DNA of 64,000 bases from Allium sativum (GCA_030737875.1 CM060922.1:233658335-233722334), one strand, 5' to 3'; shown: positions 50,201-61,732, counted from the first letter of the stretch. Notes: generated by a model from the sequence alone, not told the origin. Made by a program: numbers and translations.

Positions 50201-51199
50201 CATAAATAGGTGCAAATCATTTCATTAGCTAATTAATGAATATTTCATCTCATATATGTTTATTTTGAACAAGTGGCTATTCTTAACACTTCACATTTCA
50301 ACGATTTATGCATACAATAAAAAAAAATGTGATTTTTATTGTAAAACAATTCATTTCAAAACACTATTCTTCTATATAGTTCAAGTTGGTGATAAAAATG
50401 GGATTTTTATCATAAAACAATTTCTTTTAAGACGAGATTATTTTACACAGTTCATATGGTCGATAAAAGGTGATTTTTATTATCTAACAAATTATTTCAA
50501 AATATGAATTCCATTCAACACATGAATTTCTAATCAACGAGTGAATATCAATTCAACACATGAATGTTTTCTATAGTTTCTATATATAGATAAAAATGTG
50601 ATTTTTATATTTCAAAATGCGAATACCATTCAACACATGAATTTCTAATCAACGAATGAATATCAATTCAACACATGAATGTTTTCTATAGTTTCTATAT
50701 ATAGATAAAAATGTGATTTTTATTATCGAACAATTTATTTCAAAATATGAATACCATTCAACACATGAATTTCTAATCAACGAATGAATATCGATTCAAC
50801 ACATGAATGTTTCTATTCAATGAATAAATATTATTTAAGCATATGAAAATAATTCAAACACAAGAATATTATTCAAAATTTCGGCAGCATAACGACAGGG
50901 TAGTTACACCGGCACCGTCCCTAGTACGGCTCCTCGCTCTACCTTAAAACCTCGCGGTTTTTGACAATGGGAATCATGCATCTAGTTTGCACGCAGGCGG
51001 CATGTATATATTTATTTCATTTCCACAAACTAATCCTATGTGGTTTCAACCAAATATTTTTCAACCACAAACGGGTATTTTTCAACCACAATCAATTCAA
51101 TATCAACCACAAACAATCCCAAACAATCATTCGCTATCAATCAATTTTCACAACAATTTCAACCAATAAATATCGTTCATGGTTTGTGGACGAGGGGGC

Positions 51200-51256
<57 letters not shown>

Positions 51257-53085
51257 TTTATATATAGCAATTCACTTTCATTTTCAACATATATAATATC
51301 TATATAAAAAGAAATTGAAGAGTGAGAAATCCTCACCAATAGCTATCCAATAACACGATTTTTCCTCAATAGAAACCTTCGCCTATTTCGCCTTCTTGTT
51401 GCTTTCGTTGCATGTATTCTCTACATAGGTAAAAATCGAATTTTTACTATGTTATTCAATATATAAAGATTGCATTTTGACTTCGCTATTAAATATATAA
51501 AGATTATATTTTTATTATTCTTATGATGTAAAAATTATATTTTTATTATTTTAAAAATACAAAAATCATGTCTTGCTCCTTCTACCTAATAAAAATCCCG
51601 TCTCTTCTCTTTTTAAAAAATATGATCTTTATTTTTGCAAGTTCAAATCTTTTTCTATTAAAAGATTAAACCTTTTTCTATTTCAAAGTTTAAACCTTTA
51701 AAATAAAATCAGTTGTATAATTCCTTTTAAAAATCAGTTTTTATATTCTTTTAAAAATTCAGTTTTTAGTTTCTTTTTAAAAAAAATCAGTTTTAAAATT
51801 CTTTTAAAAATAATCAGTTTTTATATTCTTTTAAAAATTCAGTTTTTAGTTTCTTTTTTAAAAAAATCAGTTTTAAAATTCTTTTAAAAATAATCAGTTT
51901 TAAAATTCTTTTAAAAATTCAGTTTTAAAATCTTAAAAAATCAGTTTTCATTTCTAAAAAAACAGTTTATAAAACCTTAAAAAAAATCAGTTTTTAAAAA
52001 TCCTAAAAATCAGTTTTTTTTATATTCTTTTTCATCTTTAAAAGTCAGTTTTTAATTTACTGTAAAACAAAAAATAAAAACAAAAATAAAATAACCTAAA
52101 CGCTCACCTCAGGCTGCGAAGAGGGAGGGCTCGATGGTGTTCGTCGGCGGCAGGCTTCAGGGGGGCGTCGCTGTGGTGTTCGAGGTGGAGGCGTCTTCGA
52201 GGTAGTGGGGTTGCTTCGATTCTCGTCGGCGGCTGGGTGTCTCGAGGTAAGGGCGGCGGCTTCGAGATGAGGGCGGCGTCGAGGGGTTCGTCGGCGATGT
52301 CTCGAGGGGGGGGGGGGCGGCGAACTAGGTTAGGTTTTTCTTTTTCTTTTTTTATTTCTGGTAAATGAATCGGGGGGGGGGGGGCAATGAAGAAAAGGAG
52401 GGAGTTATATTTTTTTTATTTTTATTTTATTATTTAATTATTTATTTTTGCCAAAGGGTTGACTTTTACATATGACCTCGAAACGAGGCCTACCGCCTGT
52501 CGTCCATAGCGTTTTACCCCCATTCCGAACACAATGGGATATGTATCGTAAGCTGGTTTGATCGTTACAATCAGTTTCCGTTGAAATTTATATTTAAATC
52601 CTTATATTGAATTTTAAACGTACATTTCAAATTACCGGGGTCACATATTAACTAGAAAAATTCCCGAAAAATATTTTCTAGCTTTGTATTGACGATACGG
52701 TCCTAACAAAAGTAGTTTCGTCGAATTCTGAGACCGTTTGAAAAATGGCCAATTTCCAGTCGATTAAATTCAACAGAAACTGGTCAAACGCGTTTTCTTT
52801 TGCCACGCTCACATATTGATTCGAAAAATTATGAAATTTGAAATCTAACAATAGTTTGACATCCCGGACCCAACAAAAGTGGTTTCGTCGAATTCCGAGG
52901 CCATATGCAAAATCTCAATTTTCCAGGCCTATATATTTTATATACCGACTCTTCTGAAAATTCATTCGGCCATATTATACACAATTCTATATTTTATGGA
53001 AATAGGCTATTTTAATCATTCAAATTTCTTGTTAATAACCTAATTTAAAAATTTTAAACTGGTTCACATTTTCCGGGTTATTACA
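47300..53085 (-). repeat. 5' LTR of the chromovirus (5786 bp)
   Basis: Near-identical to 36969-42704. In element order it has a U3 of roughly 650-700 bp starting TGTAATAACCCGG (53085), an AT-rich TATA-like stretch near 52400-52440, a GC-rich leader (about 52330-52108) ending at the donor CTGAG|GTGAGC, and then more than 4.8 kb of AT-rich R/U5 with repeats. The TA microsatellite at about 51200-51254 is expanded relative to the 3' LTR. Confidence 0.95.
52101..52112 (-). other. Candidate splice donor at the end of the GC-rich LTR leader
   Basis: On the minus strand, CTGAG|GTGAGC with the exon ending at 52108. The 3' LTR keeps the same sequence near 41728. With the acceptors at 47039-47050 it would remove an intron of about 5.06 kb including most of the LTR and the PBS. 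Confidence 0.4.
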
Positions 53086-53090
53086 AAGAT
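53086..53090. repeat. Target-site duplication AAGAT, right copy
   Basis: AAGAT follows TTACA at the LTR end and matches 36964-36968 exactly. Confidence 0.92.
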
Positions 53091-53746
53091 ATACCTGGTC
53101 ATAGGTTGTTAAATAGTAGTTTAAGGTAGAGGTATACCGCAAATTACGTTATAAGTGCTTAGAAGTTTTTAACCTTTCAGTTGGGTATGATAAGAAAATT
53201 GCATACAGCTATCATCATTTAGACATGGTCATGTCATCATTTAGACATACAGCTATCATGATAACAAAATCAAGATATACATGGTCATGTTTGCTCTCTT
53301 TTTTTTTTTGTTAATTATCAACAGTGGTATATGTCGTTGATAGTCACTTGTGTGCACTACAGCTATCATCATTTAACACCAACTGAGCAATTATTTCTTG
53401 TTTTCTAGTAATAGTAAAATATACGATTTAACATTTTATCAGGGAACATAAAATATGTAAAATGATGTTGTCGGTCAGTAAGTTTGATAAGATATAACTT
53501 ACGCATAGCATGCCATCTTAATTCATAAGCAACTATTTACATTGCAATGGTTTTAAGATGTGTAGAAATATGTAATATGCAAGTTATTATTACCATATAT
53601 AGATTTTTGCATTTCAACACTTTTGACATTGAATTTACATCAGATACTCCTATATGTGGTTAGTATTGCGAAAAGAGAAATTTGTAATTACTTTTTAAAG
53701 CCATTTTTGTTATTGATGCAAGTGAGGAAACACGTATGGTATCATT

Positions 53747-53748
<2 letters not shown>

Positions 53749-53778
<30 letters not shown>
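53749..53778. repeat. (TG)15 microsatellite
   Basis: A pure TG run of 30 bases just upstream of the Helitron protein remnant. Confidence 0.95.
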
Positions 53779-53779
<1 letters not shown>

Positions 53780-53817
53780 ATGATTTTTGTCAGGTGCAGA
53801 AAAACAAAACATCTAAA

Positions 53818-56717
53818 ATGCTTCATATTGATTTGAATGATACGCCTTTGTCCGACAATGATGAGAAAACATTCAAGCATCTTGTTGTTTTCACAACAAA
53901 CCCTCATATGTTAGAACCTTTACATGAACAAGAACATCCTTGTGCAAGAGTTGTTCCGCTTGATGCAAATTTAGATATCGATGATGATGACAACACAAAC
54001 TTGATAACTTGGGTTATGCATCATTCTAGGTGTGGAAATCATGTTTACGATTACATAAAACAACCAAACAAATGATAGATCGCTTTAAATATCCATTTGA
54101 TGTGTTGTCACCGTCTCAAATTGTAGAAGATCCTCCATATAGTAAATTTTCCGGTTTAAATCAAAACGGAATGATCCTTTTGTGTGTTCACATAACAGAA
54201 AAGTCCTTCAAGTTTGACGTGCGAACATTGATTGGTCTCCGGTCCTATCTGTTCATGCAGTGGTAAATTATATTGGAAAATATGCAGCAAAAGCAGAACC
54301 AGTATTAAAGACCTTCATAGATACGTTCAGAGCAATAGTCGAAAATATTCATCGCCATGTCAAACTTCTACATCTGCAAATAAAAGTATTTTACTTAAAA
54401 GTGTATTAGAACGAGATATTTCTGCATAAGAGGTATGTCATCTTTTGATGTCTTACCCACTTGTACATTCATCTAGAACCATGGTGCAACTTACAATAAG
54501 TGAGAAAAGCATGTTATCAACAATTATACGACGTCGAAATGGTGCAACAGATGAAGATACAATCGAATCAGATTCAATTTTTATGCAAGGTATATGGATC
54601 GGCCAAGCGAATTTGAAAATCTTTCGCTTTTTGATATGGTAAAAAACTATCGCTACTCTAATAAAGGTTGTCATAAGCTTCGAATTGAGGCGGTGTTTCG
54701 AATTATACCAGATCTAAGTAGTAAAATTTCTCCATTTAGCGATAAATGGGAACTTTTCTACGAATAGCAGGTATTCATTATTTACTGCATTTATACTCTT
54801 TGTTAATTCAACTTTCTACTTTTTATGAATTCTTCTCAAAACATCATATATTTTTACTTGTATGTCACACGATATTCGTGTTTTATAATTCAAAATAGTT
54901 ACACAATTCTGGGTTATTACTCTTACTGCTAATTATTACATACAGGTGTTATTGCATCATCACTATTGAAATCTAAACGAAACAAGAGGATGCTTCGAGA
55001 AATGGTCTCAAAGATATGTTAATTTGGGTTTAATTCTACCTGATGCATTTCCAAATGCTATTGAAGACGAGTTTGAAGTTGATGATGGTCTTACAAATGA
55101 TAATGAACAAAATCAGCAAGAGAAATGGATTATTGCAGCATCGATGGAACCCTTATTTGTTGATGGAGGAGAGGTAGAAATTGGTTTACGAGATTTTGAT
55201 GCCTCGCATAATTGGAATGAATCGCTTCAATGGTATCCTAATATAGATGTTGAACGTAATTTTATACATATCAACTAGTGAATATACAAATGAAACTATG
55301 AACAATTGTACTGACATTCCTTTAGATATGTTATCAAACGATCAACGAATTGCACATGATATAGTATATAAAACTATATCACAAGGAAAGTCAATTCGAA
55401 TGATCATACTTAGTGGAGCTGGTACAGGAAAATCAACTCTTATAAACTCCATTGTTCGTACAATTAGTACTCATTTTGGAAGTAGTAAAGTGGTTAGTAT
55501 TATGGCTCCAACCGGAGTGGCCGCATTCAACATTGGTGGCAGTACTACCCATCATGAACTTTCAATCTCTACAGAAAGAAAGTCATGCTATAAAGAAATT
55601 TCAGGAGAGCAATGTCGTCGTATGCAATAAGAATTTAAGATACCAAGTTGATTATAATTGACGAATATAGCATGCTTGGTAGAATAATGATTGCAAATGT
55701 TGATTTACGTTGCCGTGATATTTTTTCAGTGAATGACGTGTTCGGTGGTGTTTCGGTTGTCTTAGTTGGTGATATGCGACAACTGCCTCCTGTGTGTGAT
55801 AGTTCATTGTATATAAAGGTGGAAATCTTTTGCAACAATGTGGAGGAGTTACATATTCAGGTTTCAATAGGTGTGTAAGACTATCATATATATATTCCGC
55901 CAAGCTGGAGATAAAACAACTACCTTTACGGCAGGCTTTAGAAAGATTAAGTAGAGGCGTGTCTACTTTAGATGGTTGGAAACTATTCAAAACAAGAGAT
56001 TGGGCATTGCTATCAAACAAAGTAAAAGAAACTTTTAAGAACGCTCTTTATCTTTTTCCAACAAGGACGACACCTAATGAACACAACAAAAATTGTATAA
56101 TTGAGCTTGGAAAACCCATTGCATGTGTTCCTTCAATAAATAATTGTGAAACAACATCTAATGCTTCTTCTGATGATGCAACAGGTTTCGAAAAATATGT
56201 TTATCTCTCAGTAGGTGCACGAGTGATGTTGCGGTCAAATCTTTCAGTGCAAAATGTGTTAGTCAATGGTGCAATGGGTACTGTTGTGGATATTGTGTAT
56301 TCTCATTCATCAAGCTCTCTTGATGATCAACCGCTGATAGTGATGGTGGATTTTGATAATTATCATGGTAATTGATTTCGTGAGGGAACAAACATTATTC
56401 CAATAATTCCTCAAATGGTACATTGGAAAATTTCTTCTGGTACATCACGTATGAGAATCCAATTACCTTTGGTCTTATGTTGGGCAATAACGATACATAA
56501 AAGTCAAGGACTCACACTTGATCGAGCAATCATTAATATTGGCGATCGGGAAAGTCTTGGTTTAAATTTTGTTGCAATATCACGAAGTAGGAAATTAGAG
56601 GATCTTGCTTTCAACCCTATGATCACTTTTGAAAGACTTACGCAAATTGGGAAATGCAAAGGCTTACATTCAAGATTAATGGAGGAAGAACAGTTACATA
56701 AAATGTCTCTTAAATAA
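53818..56717 (+). pseudogene. Helitron Rep/PIF1-type helicase remnant (RepHel), multiply frameshifted
   Basis: Pieces in order: an N-terminal part with 'RFKYPFDV' (54080); NYIGKYAAKAEP (about 54265); ERDISA-stop-EVCHLLMSYPLVHSSR (about 54410-54480); 'MDRPSEFENLSLFDMVKNYR'; an acidic linker; then a PIF1 helicase with LSNDQRIAHDIV, Walker A GAGTGKST (about 55420), APTGVAAFNIGGSTTHH, Walker B IIIDEYSML (about 55650), LVGDMRQLPPV, VGARVMLRSN and the C-terminal AITIHKSQGLTLDRA (about 56490). The Y-KYA-KAEP and ERDISAQE-CHLL signatures are those of Helitron-encoded PIF1-like proteins. RepHel nicks, unwinds and rolls out the transposon DNA. Several stops, frameshifts and possible introns break the frame. 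The Rep HUH motif was not found. It is inactive. Confidence 0.85.
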
Positions 56718-57171
56718 GTGGTAAATAAATAAATTATTTTTTCTTTAATTCTTTTGAAATATTTATAACCATAAACGACTTCAGTTAATATATGGTTGAT
56801 GAAACTTTGTGTATAATATGTTTGTGGACTGTACAGCTAGGTAATTCTTTTTTCAATACCAATACAAGTGCATGAGCTGTATTTTTAGCATTGCTATGTA
56901 AACTACATTTAAATAATGGTACCTTCAATATTAATCTTTGAGATTTTTTAATTATTCCTTCATTCTTAATGAGTTGTTTCTTCTTATTATCTCAATCTAT
57001 GAGATCCCATTTTATTTATTGTTTTCAAATATCATGCAGTCATGTTATTTCTTAATGATTTGAAGAATTTTTTTAATGAAGATAATATTAAAGGGAAGCT
57101 GCTCCTCCAAACGTGGAAATAGATTATTGTTATAATATGCCAAGTTATTATTCTGGATTGGAATGAAAATC

Positions 57172-57313
57172 AGGCAGGAGGACCGTTTTACAATATATGC
57201 CAAAAGGAAGGTTTAATATAGAAGACACAATCAGATTACTTGCACCAGTTTCACTTATCAAAATTTTCAGTCAACATGGGTTTAGTGCTCAAGATTTGAT
57301 AGCCTTTCTCTGG
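57172..57313 (+). pseudogene. Class III peroxidase gene fragment (captured exon piece)
   Basis: After an AG, the sequence encodes AGGPFYNI, then with a one-base shift MPKGRFNIEDTIRLLAPVSL and IKIFSQHGFSAQDLIAFLW, ending at a GTAAGA donor-like site (57313). Plant class III peroxidases read GGPYYDIPKGR...IEDT.NLPAP...LI..FGQ.GF..QDMVALSG at this place, so this is the substrate-channel region upstream of the proximal heme histidine. Only about 45 residues remain, frameshifted. It sits just 3' of the RepHel remnant in the same orientation, as expected for a fragment captured by a Helitron. Confidence 0.65.
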
Positions 57314-57423
57314 TAAGAATAAAAAATTATTTACTCAATTTATTTTTTTGTAAAATTTGCATCTTATGCATAATTAGATTTCCTACAAGTATTTCATATA
57401 AATAAAAACAAAATACAAATGTT

Positions 57424-57669
57424 GTGTGCAAGCATTTAGAATATAAGACAGTTCGTATTTATCACAAAAAACAAATACAGTCTGCAATTTTTTCGCAAAC
57501 TGATGCACTAGGAATTGCGAAAATTGGCGAATATAACCAACTATCATCAAGAATTTCATCTTTCGACCAAAAACAAGCTGTATGTTATTTTTATAAGGTT
57601 CCACTGCACTCCAAGGGCAGATATTCTATAGGTCTACTAACCATTGTCATGGATAAAAAGCCTAAATAG
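57424..57669 (+). pseudogene. Unrecognised open frame (81 codons) in the Helitron tail
   Basis: Protein-like composition with '[20 protein letters not shown]' and a C-terminal 'GLLTIVMDKKPK'. No family is recognised. It lies between the peroxidase and Sec14-like fragments on the same strand and may be another captured exon. A chance frame cannot be excluded. Confidence 0.3.
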
Positions 57670-57897
57670 TGGGAGTGTTTAGCCATTCAGATAAACTTGA
57701 CAAATACATTCATTTTAAAATTTCATTTTATGTATTAGAAATACTCAAATGAAGTCAAAGCATTCACTTATACGTACCGAAGAACATGAAATCAGTTTCT
57801 GATGATATACCGGTTAAATCATTATTTAAATTTTTTTGGATGTTTAATTCATTCTGCAAGTTCCATTGTCTGTGCTTAACTTTTATATGAACTGTGC

Positions 57898-57957
57898 AGG
57901 TTCAGGTTATTAGTAAAGTAACTCGAGAGAACCTAAAACATCGCATTAAAGAAGCGG
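57898..57957 (+). pseudogene. Possible captured exon piece, unrecognised
   Basis: Bases after TGTGCAG encode VQVISKVTRENLKHRIKEA and are followed by GGTAATA, so the piece has acceptor- and donor-like borders in one frame. No family was recognised. Confidence 0.3.
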
Positions 57958-58239
57958 TAATATCATAGTTTAAAATATTTCATAAATTCGACTGCGAAGA
58001 TTTTTTTGTAATATTTTGAATTATACTGTATAGAACTTATGTTTTAACATAAATCAACAACAAGGCAGTTGCTTTTTGTGTATAGACCTCCGAGAGAAAG
58101 GTCTCGTTTCGGTGAATGCTTGGAGAGGATGGTGATTTAGCTAGAGTTTGTTGTCGTATGAAAGGAGGTTTGAAATGGATGGGTTTTGGCATGTTTAACA
58201 TACTTCATCATATGCTTGTAACTGATGTAGTCATTTATA

Positions 58240-58347
58240 ATCTTAGGTTTCTAAAAGCAAGGAAGTATGATATCGAGAAAGCCAAGCACATGTGGGCTGA
58301 CATGCTTCAGTGGAGATCAGAGTTTCGGGCAGACACCATCATAGAGG
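58240..58347 (+). pseudogene. Sec14-like (SFH/CRAL-TRIO N) gene fragment
   Basis: An AG at 58238-58239 precedes codons for FLKARKYDIEKAKHMWADML and QWRSEFRADTIIE, then GTAATT. Plant Sec14p-nodulin phosphatidylinositol transfer proteins have RFLKARKFDIEKAKHMWADM.QWRKEFG.DTIIE at this exon, with introns at comparable borders. The piece is one exon of a gene of more than ten. No other Sec14 coding sequence was seen nearby, so it is a fragment. Position and strand fit Helitron capture. Confidence 0.8.
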
Positions 58348-58551
58348 TAATTAATTTTTAGTGGCTTCAACCTGAATGCTAAGAGACTAGGGACGGATAC
58401 ATCAAACTGCTTGGTGACTGAATTCTCCGCAAGTACTTGAATAAGTAACAGATACATTTCATTGTCTTTGGACTATATATTTTTAATTAATCTCATGAAA
58501 CTGTAAACAGAGTTGGTGTTAGAGCTGCAAAATCTTCTGGTGCATAGGTTG

Positions 58552-61246
58552 TGTAATGACCTGCATTTTTTAACGTTTAAATCGACAATGATCCTTATAT
58601 GTCGACCTAAACAAATCTAAAATACAGATAGTTATTGGGATTAATATAAGAAAAGAAGAAATACAATCACAGAATCTCAGCGGAAGGACAAAATATAATA
58701 AATAAATAACAGTTCGTGAAGCTGTTAAAAACATACATTTGATCATATTTTACAACAATTATCAGAGTTAACTATTATAAACATACCAATATTTGCAGCG
58801 GAGAAATAATAATAAATCGTCTGTTGAGCTCCATCTTCATAACGTTGTCTTCAATAACTGAAACTCAGGCTGACCCGAGCATAAATGAAAAGAAAAAAAC
58901 ACTCGGATCAGAACTAAAATATTCTCATATCAGTTAAATCAATTTCATGTGGTAATATGATTGCAATAACTTAAGAGATGTTACGGGAAATTCCATCTCT
59001 GAAGGATCCGTCAAACTAGATACTATATAACAAAATACGCTATTATAATAGTGTCTATGGTTAAATATAAAATATTAAAATAGTGTAAGCGGGATTACCA
59101 TTATTACCCTTGCACCATTTATACCATTGCCGTACAGTTTGCGTATAACACATCAGTACGTCGACGGATAGGGATATGCCCTGATACGACAACGCTAAAT
59201 CAAAATCTTAAAGGGCACGATCAGGATAAATATGATAAGGCATCGAGGCATTACCCATCAGTAGGATTCTACCGGATTGCGGACCCAGGCCGGTGGTAAT
59301 GCATAGCCGCGACTACCGTGACTACCGCCCACCCCAGATAATACTCCTAAAAATCAAAGAAGCCAATCAATCACAAAGTAATATATGGTATCGAAGAAGC
59401 ATGTCTGCTAAGAGGAGCTAGCTCACATTAACTTGGGTATAGCTCCTGTTTTAGTCATTTTAATTATAACCCGAAGGTCAAGGCTATCCATCATCGTTCT
59501 TTTTCTTTAAGTCTAGTAATCGCCTCCAAATCCATCATACTTCATTCTGGAACTCCACCGCGTACAAAGTTGTTAAAGTGGTTTTCGGTATTGGCAGAGA
59601 GTATGACAATATCTGATCCCGGTCTCTTTAACAGCCAAACGTTTACATTTTTCACACCGGTTGTATTTACATTTCAAAGGGGTTCATAATTCATATCAAA
59701 ATATCAGTTTTTTCTTTGAAACCACTTCATATTAAAAATAGGATATATTTTCATATTAAAATCTCCATTTAAAACCAAACTTAAAATCTTGAAACAATTC
59801 CAAATTTAAAATAATTTGAATATTAAATTGGTTAAAATATGTTTAAAATGGTTTAGATATATAATTGAAATAGTTTGAAAATAAGTAATTTGTATTTAAA
59901 ATATAAATTTCAAAATTAGTCAAATCTATAGTTAAAATATTAAAATAGTTTATAAAATAAGTGGTTAATTATTAAAATGTTTATTTACAATAATTAATAA
60001 AATAAAATAGTTATAAGGTAAATAGTTTATAAAGAAAATAATTGTTATAAAAATAAAATAGTTTATAAAATGGTTTAAAATACTATAGCTGGAATTAGTC
60101 AGTTTCAAATCAATTCGACTAAATTTCGATTTCTTAATTCAAAAGGCTTTGACTTCCCATTTATATTTCAATTCGATTCAACGGTTCGATTTCAAACAAT
60201 TCGATTTAATAATTTGATTCAAATAATTTAATTTCAATTACAATTTTCACTTTGAATTATTCATTTATAAAAATCTCGAGTTCACAATTCAATTATTACT
60301 ATAAATCAAATTAATTTAAAGTAAATATCAAAGACGGGTAAGCAATTCAATTTCGATAAATTTAGTTCTATTCAATTCAGTTTTAACTTCAGTTATCCAC
60401 ATTTATGAATTCTTAAAAATTTAAAACCTCAAAGCTCAAAGTTCAAATTTAAAGAAAATCGATTAACAATATCATTTACTTTGACTTTGCAACGATATTC
60501 CAAAATTCAAGGTTAAAACAATTTTTATTTAACCAACTAGTGTCCGTATATAATTTTCTATCCCATGGCCAAGTAATACTTAAAATGTAATTTTAGTATT
60601 TTGGGAAATGATATATATCACTTCAATCCAAATCAGGATCATAGGTATTTATCATTTCAACCTACATTCTTAATTCATTTTAATGATTAATCTCGGGTTT
60701 ATTTGATGCCCGTAGCATCTAGGTTAATGGTTGGGATTAATCAACAAAATCAATAACATATATAAACAAATGTCGATAACAAGATGAATTACATATCAAT
60801 AAGTCAAATATATAATTTCAAGGCATCCATCAAAATTAATACATCTAAACAGTTCAATATAATATCAGTGTACTAGCCATTGGGTATGAGATTTTTAAAC
60901 TAGAAATTAAATTCTAGCAGTACAATTTATAACAATAGTTAATTAAATTATACTTTCTATACCGGTTAATACAAATAAGTAGTTTAAACAATCAAACAGT
61001 AAATAAAATAATCATATCATAACACAAATTTGATTTAACTAATAAAAAATATTTTAGTTAGGTTTGAGTGGGTTTAGTCACTCACCTTTGTTTCTGTACG
61101 AGATTGAAATCCAAATTTTAGCCCAAAAATTTACAGTTTCAGAATCAGCCGACGAAAAAGCTCCATGTTGTCCGGAATTTCGATACGATCCCAATGGATC
61201 AAACCATGCGTAAATCTGAGATCGTATGTGAAAGTTATACAAGTTT
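58552..61246 (-). repeat. LTR E, minus-strand relative of LTR D, broken by LTR G
   Basis: On the plus strand it starts TGTAATGACC (the 3' end of the LTR reversed) and runs collinear with the reverse of LTR D: the 'acagtttgcgtataacaca' block (59135), 'ccgacctg'-like blocks, 'attctaccgg' (59265), and the donor context CAAAGGTGAGT (61080-61090). It stops within the leader at 61246, where LTR G starts. No proteins are encoded; its open frames are not shared with LTR D. Confidence 0.75.
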
Positions 61247-61499
61247 TGTAACAACCCGTATTTTCAATAACCTGTTATAACATAAATCGAGGCAGAATTA
61301 AATTTATAAATCTGAATCAAGGGAAACGGGCTATGCCATTGCGTTCATCTCGGAAAAATACGCGAAATAGAGTCCGAGTTTTCGAAAATCGGAGTCCGTA
61401 TGACCCGATTAAGGCCCAACGAAGTTTTCAGAAAAATTCAAAGTAAAAACAGATTTCAAATTCAAGTTTGAATTTGGAAAATTAGGGCAGATTGGGCCA

Positions 61500-61614
61500 G
61501 GCGGGAAAATTCCCGCCAGAGCACCCAAGTCGACAGCCCGGTCGACTTGGGAGTCGACTTGGTTGGGCCCAAGTCGACAGCCCTGTCGACTTGGCTGTCG
61601 ACTGGGTTCAGCCG
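61500..61614 (+). promoter_or_regulatory. U3 cluster in LTR G: inverted E2F-like pair and GTCGAC palindromes
   Basis: 61500-61517 reads GGCGGGAAAATTCCCGCC, two converging E2F-type sites. 61525-61550 and 61571-61592 are GTCGAC-based inverted repeats (AAGTCGACAG...CTGTCGACTT). The cluster lies 120-230 bases upstream of the TATA box. Confidence 0.5.
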
Positions 61615-61732
61615 GGCAGTTCTGCCTGGTGCACCATTTTGGAGTTGGGTTGAGTTTGGGGGCCAGATTCGGTTTTGAGGGCTGAGATTGGAACTAGGGT
61701 TTAATCCTAAGGCTAGAACTAATCCTAATCTC

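Larger units (their letters stand above)
36969..53085 (-). mobile_element. Complete Ty3/gypsy chromovirus (Tekay/Del-like) with giant LTRs, 16.1 kb
   Basis: Two LTRs of 5736 and 5786 bp enclose a 4595-bp internal region with, in element order, PBS, leader, one 1410-codon Gag-Pol and a purine tract. A perfect 5-bp TSD (AAGAT) flanks it. Element ends are TGTAATAACCCGG...GGATTGTCACA. The LTRs differ by well under 2% by eye plus microsatellite changes, so insertion is recent. Gag-Pol is uninterrupted, so the copy may be autonomous. The C-terminal chromodomain and the [10 protein letters not shown] protease motif place it among plant chromoviruses. Tekay/Del is the best guess because of the long LTRs. 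LTRs exceeding the internal region in length are unusual. Confidence 0.95.
53091..58400 (+). mobile_element. Helitron remnant carrying host gene fragments (approximate extent)
   Basis: The RepHel remnant followed downstream by three or four unrelated, intron-bordered host exon fragments on one strand is the classic Helitron gene-capture pattern. Neither the 5' TC end nor a 3' hairpin plus CTRR end could be fixed; 'gagactag' near 58390 is a weak candidate without a hairpin. The Pumilio fragment at 36392 may belong to the same element, separated by the 16-kb retroelement. Confidence 0.55.

Noticed and set aside
58380..58400. 'gagactag' as the Helitron 3' end
   Set aside because: No hairpin 10-12 bases upstream and no second copy to align, so the end cannot be assigned.
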